Shown here one piece after another: positions 1-11,853 of a stretch of DNA of 64,000 nt. The position numbers and the translations under genes were made by a program. The DNA is from Ascaris suum. Taxonomy: Eukaryota; Nematoda; Chromadorea; Rhabditida; Ascarididae. The DNA lies in assembly GCA_013433145.1 (NCBI GenBank), contig CM024187.1, positions 16,109,826-16,173,825 on the forward strand. The letters run 5' to 3'. Every line of letters begins with the position of its first letter. The stretch's first letter is position 1. The notes below the pieces were generated by a model. The model ran no database searches. It was not told the origin of the DNA and was given only the letters and a program-made list of their open reading frames with translations.

Positions 1-537
1 AATCGTTCAATTTAGAGCTCGACGAAAATTTGTTTCATTGTTTCATGTATCATGAATCTTCTAATGAACGGTTCACAACATTTAGTTCATTCACACAGTT
101 TGAAAAAAAATCACTTCATTTTCTAAGTTGCTTGCGAACATTTGCTATATTTCCGCAAATTTTTTACGAATTATGCCGAATTTCACCGCACCTTTCAAGC
201 TTTTATCCACGAATCGCACTAAAGTTCACTGTGTTCTCAGCATTCAACGGATTTTTGCCAACTTCCAGAAATGACAACAGACAAAAATGTCAAATCAACT
301 GCTAGTCGATTATTACAACTCATTTGTGGTGCATTACGTAAACAACAGTGCAGTCATGCCGGAATCGCATTAGTGCGTACTATACCCGTGTTGATTTCTG
401 CGCGGCATTATGGCCAACTTGATGCGCTTAACTGTACACATGGGATCATGGCGTTAGCTAGATTTGAAAGTGTGTCTGCAATTGAAACTATTTAGCATGA
501 GGAAGATGTGTGTTTTGTAAAGCATTTCTTTGTTCAG

Positions 538-996
538 CGCCGCTACACGTCAGGTGGCAAATAGCAGATACAAAAAATATTACAACAGCATACATCTCTA
601 TTGGACGCAGCATTATCTGCATGTCTTGACCTTTGTTACTCTTATGAGGTGCCCCATAATACACTGCTGACGATGTGTCAAACATTTCAGATAAATGTGC
701 CTCACGTGTGCTTCATCCTATGATTGAATAGTATGCGCTATACACATTATGAGAAGATCTTTGCAGAAGTGAGCTTTGGAAATTCCTCCGTTGCCCTTAC
801 CGGCGGTGGGTTTCCATAAAGGAGGACTACAGAGAGGTAATTTCTGCTACGCAAGAACTTACTAAAATTAATAACTTTTGTTTTTTTTTCGTATTTTCAG
901 AGATGCGAAGTTAAACTTTTCAGCAATTTCATTTCACTGATTGTATTGACATCAGTGATAACTAAGTTTTTCCGATTTAAGCTTGCTGTGTCATAA
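538..996 (+). CDS. Candidate 3' end of a gene, three exons, unknown product
   Basis: Three exons join in phase: 538-648, 767-836 and 901-996, ending in TAA at 994-996. Each is preceded by a nematode-like acceptor (TTGTTCAG, CTTTGCAG, GTATTTTCAG). The donors are GTGCCC after exon 1 (weak) and GTAATT after exon 2. The joined frame gives about 92 residues, rich in Tyr, Trp and Phe, for example LYWTQHYLHVLTF and LWKFLRCPYRRW. The last exon holds a hydrophobic stretch (FISLIVLTSVI) that could be a membrane segment. Exon 1 starts in phase 2, so the 5' part must lie upstream, between base 1 and 530 or outside the window; I could not identify it. I do not recognise the family. The middle exon is clearly richer in G+C than its surroundings, which favours coding, but a chance chain cannot be excluded. 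Confidence 0.33.
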
Positions 997-999
997 ATT

Positions 1000-3370
1000 A
1001 TTCTCGTTTGAAATGCTATTAGTTCGTTCGCAAATGTTTTTTTTAAACTGCACTTAAACGGTTCGGTGTACCTTAAAGTCCTTCCAGACAATCGGTTTTG
1101 AATGCAACTAGCAGCTTTGCCAACAGGTGGAATTTTTTGGGATGACATAGAGCTTCGATGATGCTGTTCTTGCTAAGTGATTTCATTTCCCCTTAAGTAT
1201 TGCAATGCATTCGATAGCGATGCATCGGAAGTGGGATCGATGTTGCTGCTTCAGTTAGGTTGACATAACTTCTATTTGTTCTATTCTTGATAACCAAAGA
1301 GAAACGATCACCGACATTTTATGAGAAATAAATGAATGCTGGTTGATTGCTTTAAAGAAGATGATTATTTTCGTATTGTACGTCTATTTCTGTAGTAGGT
1401 AAATCACATTTCAAAGGGGAGTTGCTCGATTATTTCATCCTATATGCTACAGCAATTTTATTTGCGAATGAGGAACTTTCGAGTAAAGCAAGAACGACCT
1501 ATGAATGCACAATACTTTATGGTAATATAGAGAAAGAAGATGAACAGCTAACATTGGATTTTTGTTACGAATATGGGAACCACAGTTGAATCAAAACTTA
1601 TCATCTTCGTTTCAACTGCGTATATGAACAAGCCTGTAAACTGTATAAAGCATTTTAAATAATGTTTGTGCTTATCGTGGCGCAGTCTTACGCGGTTTGC
1701 CTCTAGCCGCTCAGCATTTCAATCGAATCATATATTGAGACATACACACGCTAGAAAGAGGCTCATAATAGCTTCTTATTCCATCGAAATCACAGTTGTT
1801 CTGAGCGTTTATTGTATTCATCGACGTACACATGTATATCCAGTAGCCATTTCACTATGCCGTTTTTATATGGCGAGTGAATAGGCCAGACATTAAATGT
1901 CTTACAGGGCCACTATGATACTTATGTTGAATGCAGTGCATAGCGGGAAAGCGCAGATAACAGGAAAAAAGCTGCATGAAAACTTCATAAAGAGATTCTG
2001 AAATAGGCTATTAAAGCTTATCGACCTTTGTGAGGTTTTTTATTTTTTATCCGCTAATATTGCTGTGGAGTGTTCCGTTGCAACTAAGGGAGGGCATCGC
2101 TTACGTGAACTCGGTGGATGAGATCTTCTCAGCAATCTTGCGGTCTCGGTTTTGTTTTTTAACACAACCTTGATTATTTTTTTAGTGCATAATGCTTGAA
2201 GCTCATCGATATAAATATTCGAAAGCAAAATTGAGCGCTACAAATAACTCTTTAAAGACACGCCAATTGCATTCCATTTATATTTACTTCGTTTTGCACT
2301 CGAATTACATTCAACGCTATGAAAAATTGTCCTATATAGTTTTTTTTTGCGTTCTTTTTGCAAAACTGTTCTACAGTTAAATTGCCAACGTTCCGCTCAG
2401 TGAGTCCAGTGAAACATGAAGTTAATTGGTTTTAAAGTACCTAACAGTAAGCTATCTATGGCTGAATGTAGCAGAACTCTGAAGCTTAGGCCAACAAAAT
2501 GATTATACGGCTTCTAAGAAATGAGATCGTCGGACTGCAGTGCAGCTTAAATTTTATTATCATTTTTCACTACAATTCTTTAGAAATCACCAGATTCATC
2601 TGCAACAAGGGAGTACCCCAACGAATTTTTTGCGGACAGGAAGGCGCTTTTATTGTTCTTCTTCACAAGTGTGCTCCTCAAACAGAAAAAAAAATGTTGA
2701 TGAGGAACGGAGAACAAAAAGGCGCCTCTTCAAAACTGCAAATGACTGAGGAAGTGCGACTACTCTGATCTGTGACTCAATTTTTTTAACCTAAGACATT
2801 TTGTAAAGCCGGCTTCGCCGCTTTTTTAAGGAGAGTCTAATCCATTGAAAATATTTCGCCTCGAATTTATCCATGCAAAAAATTCCCTCCTTTTATCGTT
2901 TTTCCAAGTCTGCATTTGCAGAGGACATAACGCAAGGTGGCATCGTTGTTGCTGCACGTGTATTGTGTGTCTATGTGTGATTTCTATTTATAGTGAATCG
3001 TAAGACAGTACTCCTATAATAACTTTCAGCTTTATCGACAAAATTCAGTTGAATCGTATATTTATATGTACCTAAAGTTCCCCACATATTTCACAGTTTT
3101 TTGAGTAGCATTTTAAAAATCTAGGTGGTCGAAAAAGAAGAATTTTTTTAGAGAGAGATATCGATATCTGGTTGTTCTACTACTTTTGGGCGGTTTGGAA
3201 ACCTCTTTGGTTTGACGAACAGCTTTCACAAAAAGCGAATGTTGTGCTAACTTTCAGAGGACACCTTTCCACTTAATTTACTTCATCCCCAAGCGAGTTA
3301 AATTCACTGCTGTTCACAGCTTATTTTATGTAAATTTCACATTTATTTGTTTATTTATTTTAAACGGCAG
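1000..3370. other. No supported gene
   Basis: AT-rich sequence with many T-runs. Open frames of 60-90 codons occur on both strands (for example 1666-1884 and 2499-2768), but none has paired splice sites or a recognisable motif. I see nothing to annotate here. Confidence 0.6.
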
Positions 3371-3375
3371 AGCGT

Positions 3376-3640
3376 TCGTTGCGAATAAAAATCTCTTCAC
3401 ATCGCTTCTTCTCGACTTGATGTTCCTCTGATCCAGTTGGTTCCTTTGGTCTTTTTAAGAGAGTTATTCCACCTCATTGCAGGTCGACCTCTATTTCTTC
3501 TGCCAATCCATATGTCCATTCTTTTCACTCAGTCATCATTTTTCATTGTGATATCTTCGCCGTCCATCTAAATTTCCCCATTGCGGCTTCACTCATCCGG
3601 TCCTTTATTTTTGTTACAATTCAGAGCCATTCATTGGCTT
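3376..3640 (-). mobile_element. Decayed RTE-like non-LTR retrotransposon, 3' end of the reverse-transcriptase ORF
   Basis: Read on the minus strand, about 3510 down to 3395 translates to RRNRGRPAMRWNNSLKK, followed by TNWIRGTSSREEAM. This matches the tail of RTE-type endonuclease/reverse-transcriptase proteins, where GRPxxRWxDxLxK is followed by a W-x-x-x-A-x-x-R block. Upstream frames (to about 3640) continue with stops and frameshifts (VKRMDIW preceded by TGA), so the copy is dead. Such elements move by target-primed reverse transcription. No poly(A) tail or target-site duplication could be delimited. The family assignment rests on the motif alone. Confidence 0.65.
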
Positions 3641-3644
3641 TTCC

Positions 3645-4570
3645 GCCTTCCAGTTTCGTTCCTGTTATGTTTTCTCTTCACATATGCTCACAGGCAATCT
3701 CACAGCAAATTCAAAAAACAACTGCAAATGCCGATTGGTACGATTTGAATATTTAGAGCTAAAGACGCAAACTTCGAAAATGCATGTCAAGTTGAGTAAC
3801 TTCCCAACAATGGCTCGAGATTCCTATGTAACGCTTTATTATACACTGAAATTTCGTTAGTAAATCCTAATTTCCACGCAGGTTCTGTTGCTAGGGTTTT
3901 TTTCTTGTATCTATGCGCGTAATTTTTAGTTCGTTGATAAAAAGTTATTTTTGCTGAACAGTAGACGGAAGCACAATAGAATAAGTCTATCACTTGGTAC
4001 TGAACTAGAAATAGATACATCAAACGTGTGGGTAGTTTGGTTCTTGAGTTCGTAGGAATTTGAAATGTGCTCGATTCAAGCACTCAACACACCAAGTTCA
4101 TAGATGCAAAGCAAAATAACGCTGCCTGCCGAGTACGCAGCCACTTATCCACAACTGTACCGGCTTAAAGAGCGACTCTTTTGCGAAACTTATCGTATTT
4201 CATTTTTATTAGCCTCGTAGCGCTCAAGGCTTTCGAATCTATTATTCATTCGAGAATATGCTTGCATGAAGATGAGCCTGTGAACTGCTGGGATATTCAT
4301 TGAACGCGTAAAATGTTTTAGTGCTTGATGAGACCACCCAAGACGAATGGATTTCGCGCTTAAATTGAATTGAGTTGAAACGTTTTTGTGCACAAGAATA
4401 AAAAAGAAGTGCACTTGGCAGTACATGTATACGTCAGCACGGCAGATATACAAACCCATTTACTCATGTATTATGCATATTCACATGAAAGCGGTGAGAA
4501 AATGAGCAAAGAACAAGAAATAAATTTTGGGATTCAATGACAAAAATATGCGCGTGTGAGATATAGAATA
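3645..4570. other. No supported gene
   Basis: Between the two LINE relics. Open frames at 3787-4083 and 4190-4459 (both minus) show no domain or splice support. Nothing further seen. Confidence 0.5.
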
Positions 4571-4576
4571 GGAGCT

Positions 4577-4610
4577 GGGGAGAGTGGGGACGAGGGTGAG
4601 GGGAGAGGGG
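4577..4610 (+). other. G-rich tract, quadruplex-capable
   Basis: A purine tract with five G-runs of 3-4 (GGGG, GGGG, GGG, GGGG, GGGG) separated by loops of 3-5 bases. This meets the usual G-quadruplex pattern on the plus strand. It lies in otherwise AT-rich intergenic DNA, about 1.3 kb upstream of the gene at 5885. A regulatory role is speculation. Confidence 0.7.
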
Positions 4611-4869
4611 AGGCACTTGCACATGCTGTTCATTAGACAGGATCACAAAGAACTGTCATATCGAATGAATGAGACGACTCTCGAAAATCAGGACGTTTTG
4701 AATTACAACTACTTTCTAAGGAAGACTGTTCGAAGTATGAATAAGTCCTAAGTGAAAACTTGGAAGACATTATTATTTATAGAGCACGTTTTGCATGCTA
4801 ACTTAAATCTGTAGATTCTTCGCTCACTTTTGTCAGCGAATGAAAAGATACTGTCGAGTGATATATCAG

Positions 4870-5560
4870 AAAGGTACCTCACGGATAGCGTAGAGTAAGA
4901 TCAAGTTTCTGTCTACGGCACTCTCAAGTTTCAAGCTCAAAAATCTTTAAATGAGTCTGATAGTCAGCTGAAAAGGCTCCGAGAAACAATCTAAGGAGCG
5001 CCATACGAGGGAAGTGTTCTTGAATTTTACAGAAGGCCGCTTTTAACTATTTTAACACAGAAATACGATGAGAGACCACACCTGCTGTGATATTCCAAAA
5101 TGCGTTGGCATCTGACTAAGTAGGCCATACGGAAGCGCTTGAGATACCTACGTCACAGTACCCACTGAATGCTATATTTAACTACTGAGGCCTTTAAAGC
5201 AAGTTCAGGACATTTCATGTTCGACTGCAGCAAGACATATATATTGGTTTCCACACCAATATCACGGATCTCATCATCAGCAGACAACGAATCTGTTCCT
5301 ATCCTCAGAAAAAATTTACGTGAAATATACGGCACTTTCCGTATGATATATTTCACTGCAACAATTACGGTCATCCACAGAGTTTATAAATATCAATTTG
5401 AGGGCATGAAACTCGACAACAGGATCATGCAGCGGTCGATATGTTTTCATATCATCAGCAAACAACTTGCATTTACCTGAGATGGTGTTCGTCAATCATT
5501 TGTATACAGCAAGAAGAGAACTTCCCTGGAAAACATGAGTGTTAACTTCTTGAACAAATG
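4870..5560 (-). mobile_element. Decayed CR1/Jockey-type LINE, reverse-transcriptase domain relic
   Basis: Minus-strand frames give successive landmarks of a Jockey-superfamily reverse transcriptase, broken by frameshifts and stops. LFLLYTND then TNTISGKCKLFADDMKTYR (about 5515-5430) contains the catalytic [FY]-x-D-D box. DSLSADDEIRDIGVETNIYV (about 5290-5230) matches the 'L...+DLGV' block after the palm. KIFELETLESAVDRNLILL (about 4950-4890) matches the C-terminal LE-LE-RR-x-DL block. A one-base frameshift sits between TND and TNT. Upstream to about 5823 the frame stays open but shows no clear motif. It ends close to the start of the gene at 5885, but need not influence it. Confidence 0.68.
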
Positions 5561-5869
5561 TAGCAGCATCACTTACGCTTACCCTGAATGAGCAGATAAA
5601 GAGGAAGCATTGTGGCAATCTCAGTATTGAGCCTGACACATCGTAAGCATTTAATTCGCATGAGAATTATCCGCTGATACATGACATTGAAAGATTTTGC
5701 ATGCTCGATGTACATTGCGTCAGTGTGCATTGTTTGTTTGGGTGCAGTGATCTTTAGATCTTTGTTTTTGCACGTGATGACAGTAAGCGCAAAAAAATTT
5801 GGCGGCGATGTGCTCTTTGCCATCGATATCCGTTAATATTCCATATAATTTCACAGCGCTATAAAGTAC

Positions 5870-5881
5870 ATCATTTTGCAG
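5870..5881 (+). other. Candidate trans-splice (spliced-leader) acceptor
   Basis: TCATTTTGCAG ends three bases before the ATG at 5885. In nematodes, spliced-leader acceptors commonly sit this close to the start codon. It could equally be a cis acceptor if an upstream coding exon exists. The SL RNA itself is not encoded in this window. Confidence 0.35.
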
Positions 5882-5884
5882 CTT

Positions 5885-8623
5885 ATGACAGTCTTAGACA
5901 ACGAGTCGACATCTGAAGGCTACTACGATTACGGGAAAGAAAGGTAATTTTCTATCTTTAAAAAAAATTAACTGCTAAAGGGCACCTGAAATGCATCACG
6001 AGGTTCCTATTTTGGTTTTTACAGAATAGATGAGTCCAGGATTTTAGTCCTGCACACAGGCAACATAATTCGGTGAGAGAGTCTTTTTGAGTATTTTAGA
6101 ATACTGTAAAAGGCAAGAAGATTTTTATTGGCCTTAGGCGCTGAAGGTGGAAAGTTGTTGCACACAGCGTGTCGCGCTCTTCCGCTCTATACTGTTGCTT
6201 ATTGTATCATCTAGCCTAGTTTACGGCGTAATTTTTATGCCTCTCAGAAATTGTTTAACATACGAGTGCAATGTTATCCACTAAGTTTAATATCCACTAG
6301 ATTTTAAAGTGGACGGATAAGGAAGGCAATATCGCCAGCCGATTTGATACTGAGGGAGATGCAAGTTCACCTGCGTCGTCGCTCTTTTCCATTTATTTTC
6401 AATCTTGCACTGCGGACCCGTTGTGCATTGATGTTTTATCGAAGATTCATAAAAAGTGCATTTTTTTCAGTTTCGTATTTTACTTCGCATTCTTTTTGCA
6501 TTATGAGTAGCACTGTAAATACATTTTTTTCAGCCTGCGACCATTACATAGGTGAAGTTTTAAGTAACTAGAATGGAGCGTCATATCGGCAGTGTAGAAT
6601 TAATCGACACGAAAGGACAAATTTTGTAGAGCACGAAATTGCAGTTTTGTTGATGGACGAATTTTCCAATGTTCAAGATGTCACATTTGCATATGGATTG
6701 AACGCTTCATGAGCTCTTCGACTCAACACATCGCTTTCCGCGTTCTGTTGAAAACTTCATTTTGCATGATACTTTTCACCTCATTTTATGCATATTTTAA
6801 ATGCTTTTGCTTTCTGTGTGAACAGTGCCACAAACAGATTATGACTGTTGGTGATTTTTCAATAAACCAGAATGGAGTGGCGTATCCGCAATATAGAATG
6901 CAATGAAATGACACTGAATGGAATCACTTTAATGTGGTTTAGTTAACTTACATCACTCAAATTTTGAACACTTTTAGAAGCATAGTATAGAAAATTTTCT
7001 GACAGCCAACCGTTGCAAGCGTGAAGAACATTTTCTCATATGCAGGCTAGAAGGCGATGACTAGTTAGTAGGTGACATCCGCATTCCACGCCAGACTAAA
7101 TAACCTCAATAGTGTTTTATTTCTACCCGCTTTTCGCAACATGCGTACGCGCGAGTAATTTAATTCACACGCTTTATGTAATCTTAGATATAAAAACTTT
7201 AAAAAATTCTTCGCCTGTACTCAAGAGCTTCCAATGAGGATCGAATATGCATAGCCGTCAATGCAGTTCTATCAACACCATTATTTAGTCGGCCGTTGAG
7301 GCCGGAATTACGGATGAAGCGCGGCACAGCAAAATTCTTCGTTCCCATTCCATTTGCAGCTAGAGTGCAACGGTTATTCCGAACAATAGTCAGCTGTGAT
7401 TCTTTCTGATAATAAAACATCGACGAATTTAGGTCATCCCCAAAATAAGCAGGTACACTAAAAAATCAACGCAAATTGGTCTAAATGTCAACCCAGACGA
7501 AATTCTTCCACTAGAAAATTATCAAGGGTCAAACTGAAACTTCACTTTCAGATCTAGTTCAGCAGTGCACGCGCCATCGGATGCGGAGGAGGTTGAAAAG
7601 CTGGTCTCCCAAGTTTATCAGCATGCCTCAGCAAGGTTGGTGGCAGACGCTTGTTGCTGTTTCTCAAAAGATGTGCTTATTTCTTAACAACGGAAATAAT
7701 GCAGTTTCTGTAACTTTGATACGTCCTAATCGTTTTGAATAACGCGCGAAACGATTAACTGAACTGTGGCGCATGCAAGCACAGAATATAAAAATTCCGT
7801 ATGATGGCGTACATTTATTTTGGATTTCACGTCTGTCACAATTTAACGAATCAGAAAAGGAGATTCATTTGCCGACCCGCTGTGTCCAACTCGGTTCTGC
7901 ACCTGAAAAAGAGGAAGGGACTCCACACGAGCTTCCGTTCTAGACATTTTATTAGACTGGGATACATTCTTCCATAATTAGGAGACAACGGACGATCATG
8001 AATCCCTGGTTAATACCTCTAAAGGCGAAATTAAGACACTGTTACCTTTCCTTTTGAAGTTCGGTTTTTGTGCATAAAGGAGTATTGTCTCCTCTCTGAT
8101 GCAGTGACATAACCTGCACACTTATGAGTATAACGAAATGATATCATTTATTTAATGTTTGTATTAATTGTTTGCTATCCATCGAGTAGTCAGTCATTAC
8201 CCTGATGGAGTTTTTAAACAAATTAAAATTGCAAGAAAATAGAATTTCCGCCTCTGTCATTAAAGTATGAACAAGTTATAACTACTTTTTATTTAGACTA
8301 GACAACAAATGAGCTGATGAACATTTCGATTTGATCTATCGGATTCTAAGAATTTTCTTCATTTTAAGAGTGCTGTAAATTAAGAAAAAAGTTTCCTACA
8401 GAGAAGAAGCAATACATTCTTTCAGGTCCAACCTCGAGTACTTCAGGCGAAGGGAATTGGCTTCAAGTAAGTTGATTTCTATATTCGGTAATTTCTCTGA
8501 AGACAGTGGTAGGAGGTAGGCGGAAGGGGGAGGGAGGTTGAGTGGAAAGTAAAGCTTTTGCTTGGAGGTAAAATTAGAGTTGCAGCAAGCAGAAGGCTGG
8601 AGCAACTTCGCGGAAGGCGATGA
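5885..8623 (+). CDS. Small five-exon gene, unknown conserved-looking protein (about 89 aa)
   Basis: Five exons join without a phase conflict: 5882-5943, 6025-6072, 7552-7635, 8426-8466 and 8586-8623 (TGA at 8621). Acceptors are TTTTGCAG, GTTTTTACAG, CACTTTCAG, ATTCTTTCAG and AGAGTTGCAG; donors are GTAATT, GTGAGA, GTTGGT and GTAAGT. I start it at the ATG at 5885, three bases after a strong acceptor. The product is hydrophilic. An acidic N-terminal part (STSEGYYDYG) leads to a central helix-prone stretch (DAEEVEKLVSQVYQHA) and a basic C-terminus (LEYFRRRELA, RRLEQLRGRR). There is no signal peptide or membrane span, so it is probably intracellular. The exons are visibly richer in G+C than the introns. 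Introns are 81, 1479, 790 and 119 bp. An alternative last junction (a different frame of exon 4 joined to a longer exon 5 ending in TAG) cannot be excluded. I do not recognise the family. Confidence 0.47.
6557..6906. repeat. Diverged direct duplication inside an intron
   Basis: Segments near 6570-6600 and 6867-6897 share the pattern AGAATGGAG, six variable bases, ATC, two bases, CA, then TAGAAT, at a spacing of about 297 bp. Weaker similarity lies upstream of each. It looks like an old tandem duplication or two copies of a short interspersed repeat. It lies in the intron between exons 2 and 3 of the small gene at 5885-8623. Confidence 0.3.
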
Positions 8624-8629
8624 CTTTTT

Positions 8630-11510
8630 CTTTCAAAAAGAAGTTCTAAAAATGACATTTTCTATTAGTATGCTTTTTGTGCTCCACAGTGAACCTGCTA
8701 TGTAGCCTCATTTTGAATACTTCACCGAATTTGAACCTTGTGCTGTCATTTCACCATGAAATATCTTTTCCTTCCAATGTTTTCTTGAACCATAGAAAGA
8801 GTATTTGCTCGAGCAGTCGTCTTAAACAGTTGCTGAACTTCAGTTCTAGCTCTCTAACGTTGAACCTCGAGAAAATACGTTGATGTAACTAAACTTACAT
8901 TAAACTAATTGCAATGCTGTTTACCCTCAACCTGAAAGTCGTAGTATTCTCATTTCAAGAGGAATGCCCAATTGCAGACTTCGCTTGGCATACGAAGCTT
9001 TCTATTGCGTTCTAAATATTTTTTAAGTGGAGCGAATTGTCGATGAAAAACTAGAGTGAGTCATTGCCAAAGTGCATTCAAGGCAATAACGTAGACTGCG
9101 GATTTTAGAACCAAAGTCGAAATGCATTGACGAGTGTTCAGGATGGAAGTTTGCTAAAAAAACGCTGTCTAAGGATGGTCCTATAATAGCAAGATGAATA
9201 ATGCTTGACAGCTTGAAAAATCCTCTACCCAAGCTTTTATTCAAAATTATCTGATGTTCACTCCGATAATATATTAGCAGCGTCAATTCAGTTGCGCTGC
9301 TAACACATTATCAGTGTACATCATATAATTTTGATCCAGTTATGGTGTTATCGTGTTGAATTTACTGCAGGCAAACGATTTTCAAATGGGGGATGCGGGG
9401 TAGGAGAGCGAATGGGGCGGACTCATCGTTAGCTGATTTAGCCTACGGGTAATCTTGATGGTTAGGGATTACAGCTAGGAGAAGAACAAGTGTTTTTGCC
9501 AGGCAAAGAGTTAATTTTCTATCAAGCGCGCTACCGCTGAAAATCGTCATGGCGGGATGAGGAAACAGCAGCTGTTTGCTAGGAAAATTCAGCGAATAAT
9601 TTGCCACGAGGCAAGCAGATTCTACTCGAACCCTCCTCATGAAATTTTATATCGGCAAAATTTCCAGGTCGACGATTGGTGATATTCTCTCTTTTATTAC
9701 TGATACTACTTTTACTGTGTGCAATCGCTGCAATCTTGTATATTATTCGTAAATATAGCGCCGACAAAATGTCGTCATGATAGCAGTCTTGTGGAGTACG
9801 TCAGGATATGATCTAAGACGGCGTATTGAAGTGATACATTCTTCCGCAATGAATGCCCGTCAAAAGCCTTCGCTTACTTCACATATTCACGCCTTATGTT
9901 TGTAGCGAATTATATATGAAAATGTGAAAAGTTGCGGTCAACAGCATTTAATATTGTACAGACAGAGTGCTTGTATTGGAAATTGGGAAGTGCGGACTTT
10001 ACATTCGTCTGAAATGTTCTCATAGTGTTAAACGAAGGACGCTGTTCATTGCAACTCTTTTGTTCCGTGTTTTGCTCGTTTCATATGTCTATACATTTGT
10101 TTGTTAGTGTTTTAAAAGGAACGCTTTAACCGCCGATTCAGCTTTCCAGTCATTGCGGCGAGAACGCTTTTGATAAATTCAGATCACTAGTTAGAGTCAT
10201 TTCGCTTCCCAGAACTTTTCAATGCAGCTTCTTCTTGTCGTTATAAGGAAACTCAGTTCCACGTTAGCATTGCTATTTGCATTTTTCGAGTTGAGCCCTT
10301 CACATATAAGAGATTTTTCACTCAAAATTCTCGTCGTTTTAAAGGGACGTTTTATGTTGAAAAATTGCTTAATTGCATCACATTTCGCCTAATGTAGAAA
10401 AATATTCTTTTTGAGGAACTCACTTTGTAAAGTTATTGCATTATATGCGTGCTGTAAGCGTTATTGCACCGTTCTCCCGTTCTCTTTAGAGAACTGGCAC
10501 ACTCGTTATCCCCGAATAAACGTCGGTTTTTGCTCTATATGATACAACCGCCGAAAAGGATTTGAGTTGGCATGCTTTTATCGTTTCGATTGACTAAAGA
10601 CGAAAGCAACAAGCAAAACGAGTTTATGTCTTTGCAATTGAAGGTTTTTTTTTGCTTGCAATATGTTCACGCTTTTTTTTATACCAAAATGGGAACGGTT
10701 TAACGAGTTGTTGTTGGCTGTTAGAAGGTGTTTCCAGAAGAAAAGCTAGTGTCGATGGGCGTGCTATGAAATGATTGTTTTAAAAGCAGGCGGATCGTTA
10801 TACTTAATGAAATACCTATTCAAGAAGCACTACGCTCATATTCATAGCTTAGCCGTCATTGCTTCGAAGATGCGCTCGTTGCAACACTTCAAATCAAGAT
10901 AGATATAGCTGACGGCAGGTGCTGCAATTCCTACTTTCATGTATGCCGTCTTGTGGCCACACAAATCATTGCACTAGGTTTATAACTTGTGTGTTTTTAG
11001 TTGTTGTTCCTAATTTGATAGCAATTTCTTACTGGGTCTTCGTCGCCCTTCGGGCGAATTGATAACGACCATTTGACCGTCAACTACGCATGCTACGCAA
11101 ACAATGCTGCAACGTTAGAGTCAACATGTGGTAAAACTGTACGACTACGGCCTCAAACTATCGCACATTGAGATGTACGATTGCATTGGCGCCATCTGAA
11201 CGTGTACATTTGCCACACAGTGTAAAAAGTAAAGTTGAAAGGTTGCATTCTGGGGTAAAGTTATGGCCAAAGGTCACAGAAATATACGTATTGGGATTTA
11301 GCGGATCCTACATCGTACTGCTGTTTTTTCTATACGTTTTTTTTTTTCATACGCATACGTGAATTTTAACAATTTCGTTCCAAGTTATGTTGTTTTCGAG
11401 TTCTTTATCATCAGTGACTTCATTTTCGGTGTTTTCTTGAATTGGTCGTTTCAGGATAGTCGTAATCTATTTTGAATCGATTACCAATTATCAACACTAA
11501 CCCTTATTGC
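8630..11510. other. No supported gene; a few ambiguous open frames
   Basis: At 9440-9690 both strands are open for 60 or more codons. On the plus strand, two short frames follow acceptors at 9477 (ending in TGA at about 9540) and 9579 (ending after VDDW). Neither has a partner exon that fixes it. At 11043-11057 there is a small perfect hairpin, TCGCCC-TTC-GGGCGA. The rest is AT-rich and featureless. Confidence 0.45.
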
Positions 11511-11514
11511 TCTA

Positions 11515-11772
11515 TTATTCGATCACGGACGTCCAGTAGCCAAACACTATGAGGCGGTCGCAACGTTCCAACTTTTTTGGGACGTAACCAGACGGTCGAA
11601 ACTGGATGACTTCTATTTATGAATTGTGACTCCTGTGCATCCTGACTAAGTCTTTGCGATACTTGGCCTCAGTAGAGGTTGAAAGCTGCTGGAGATCCCG
11701 CCGTATCTGACCGTAGGTGGGAAAACCAAACAGAGATTGTGCTTTGCAGGTATGACTCGAACAGCCTAGATT
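11515..11772 (-). pseudogene. Relic ORF of unknown origin with one internal stop
   Basis: The minus strand is open for 86 codons apart from a single TAA after about 51 codons. The first part includes FGFPTYGQIRRDLQQL and KYRKDLVRMHRS; the second includes YVPKKLERCDRLIVFGYW. The block is richer in G+C than its neighbours and has no convincing splice sites. That suggests a decayed insertion (transposon or retrocopy) rather than an exon. I could not match it to a family. A terminal exon ending at the first stop remains possible. Confidence 0.3.
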
Positions 11773-11853
11773 CCCCGGTTGATTTTAAAAGATTAAAATG
11801 ATCGATCGCCAGAGGTTAAGAGGTCGGTGATCGAAAAATAAGGGCCACAAAAA

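Noticed and set aside
5169..5480. 103-codon plus-strand frame
   Set aside because: It is the antisense of the decayed LINE reverse transcriptase on the minus strand.
5569..5823. 84-codon minus frame that seemed to splice into 5480-5535 and start 62 bp from the gene at 5885
   Set aside because: The supposed second exon is a shifted frame of the LINE block before the FADD motif; the whole is better explained as retrotransposon remains.
11043..11057. Perfect 6-bp-stem hairpin as a terminator
   Set aside because: Intrinsic terminators are a bacterial feature; in this eukaryotic context a stem this short is not meaningful evidence.
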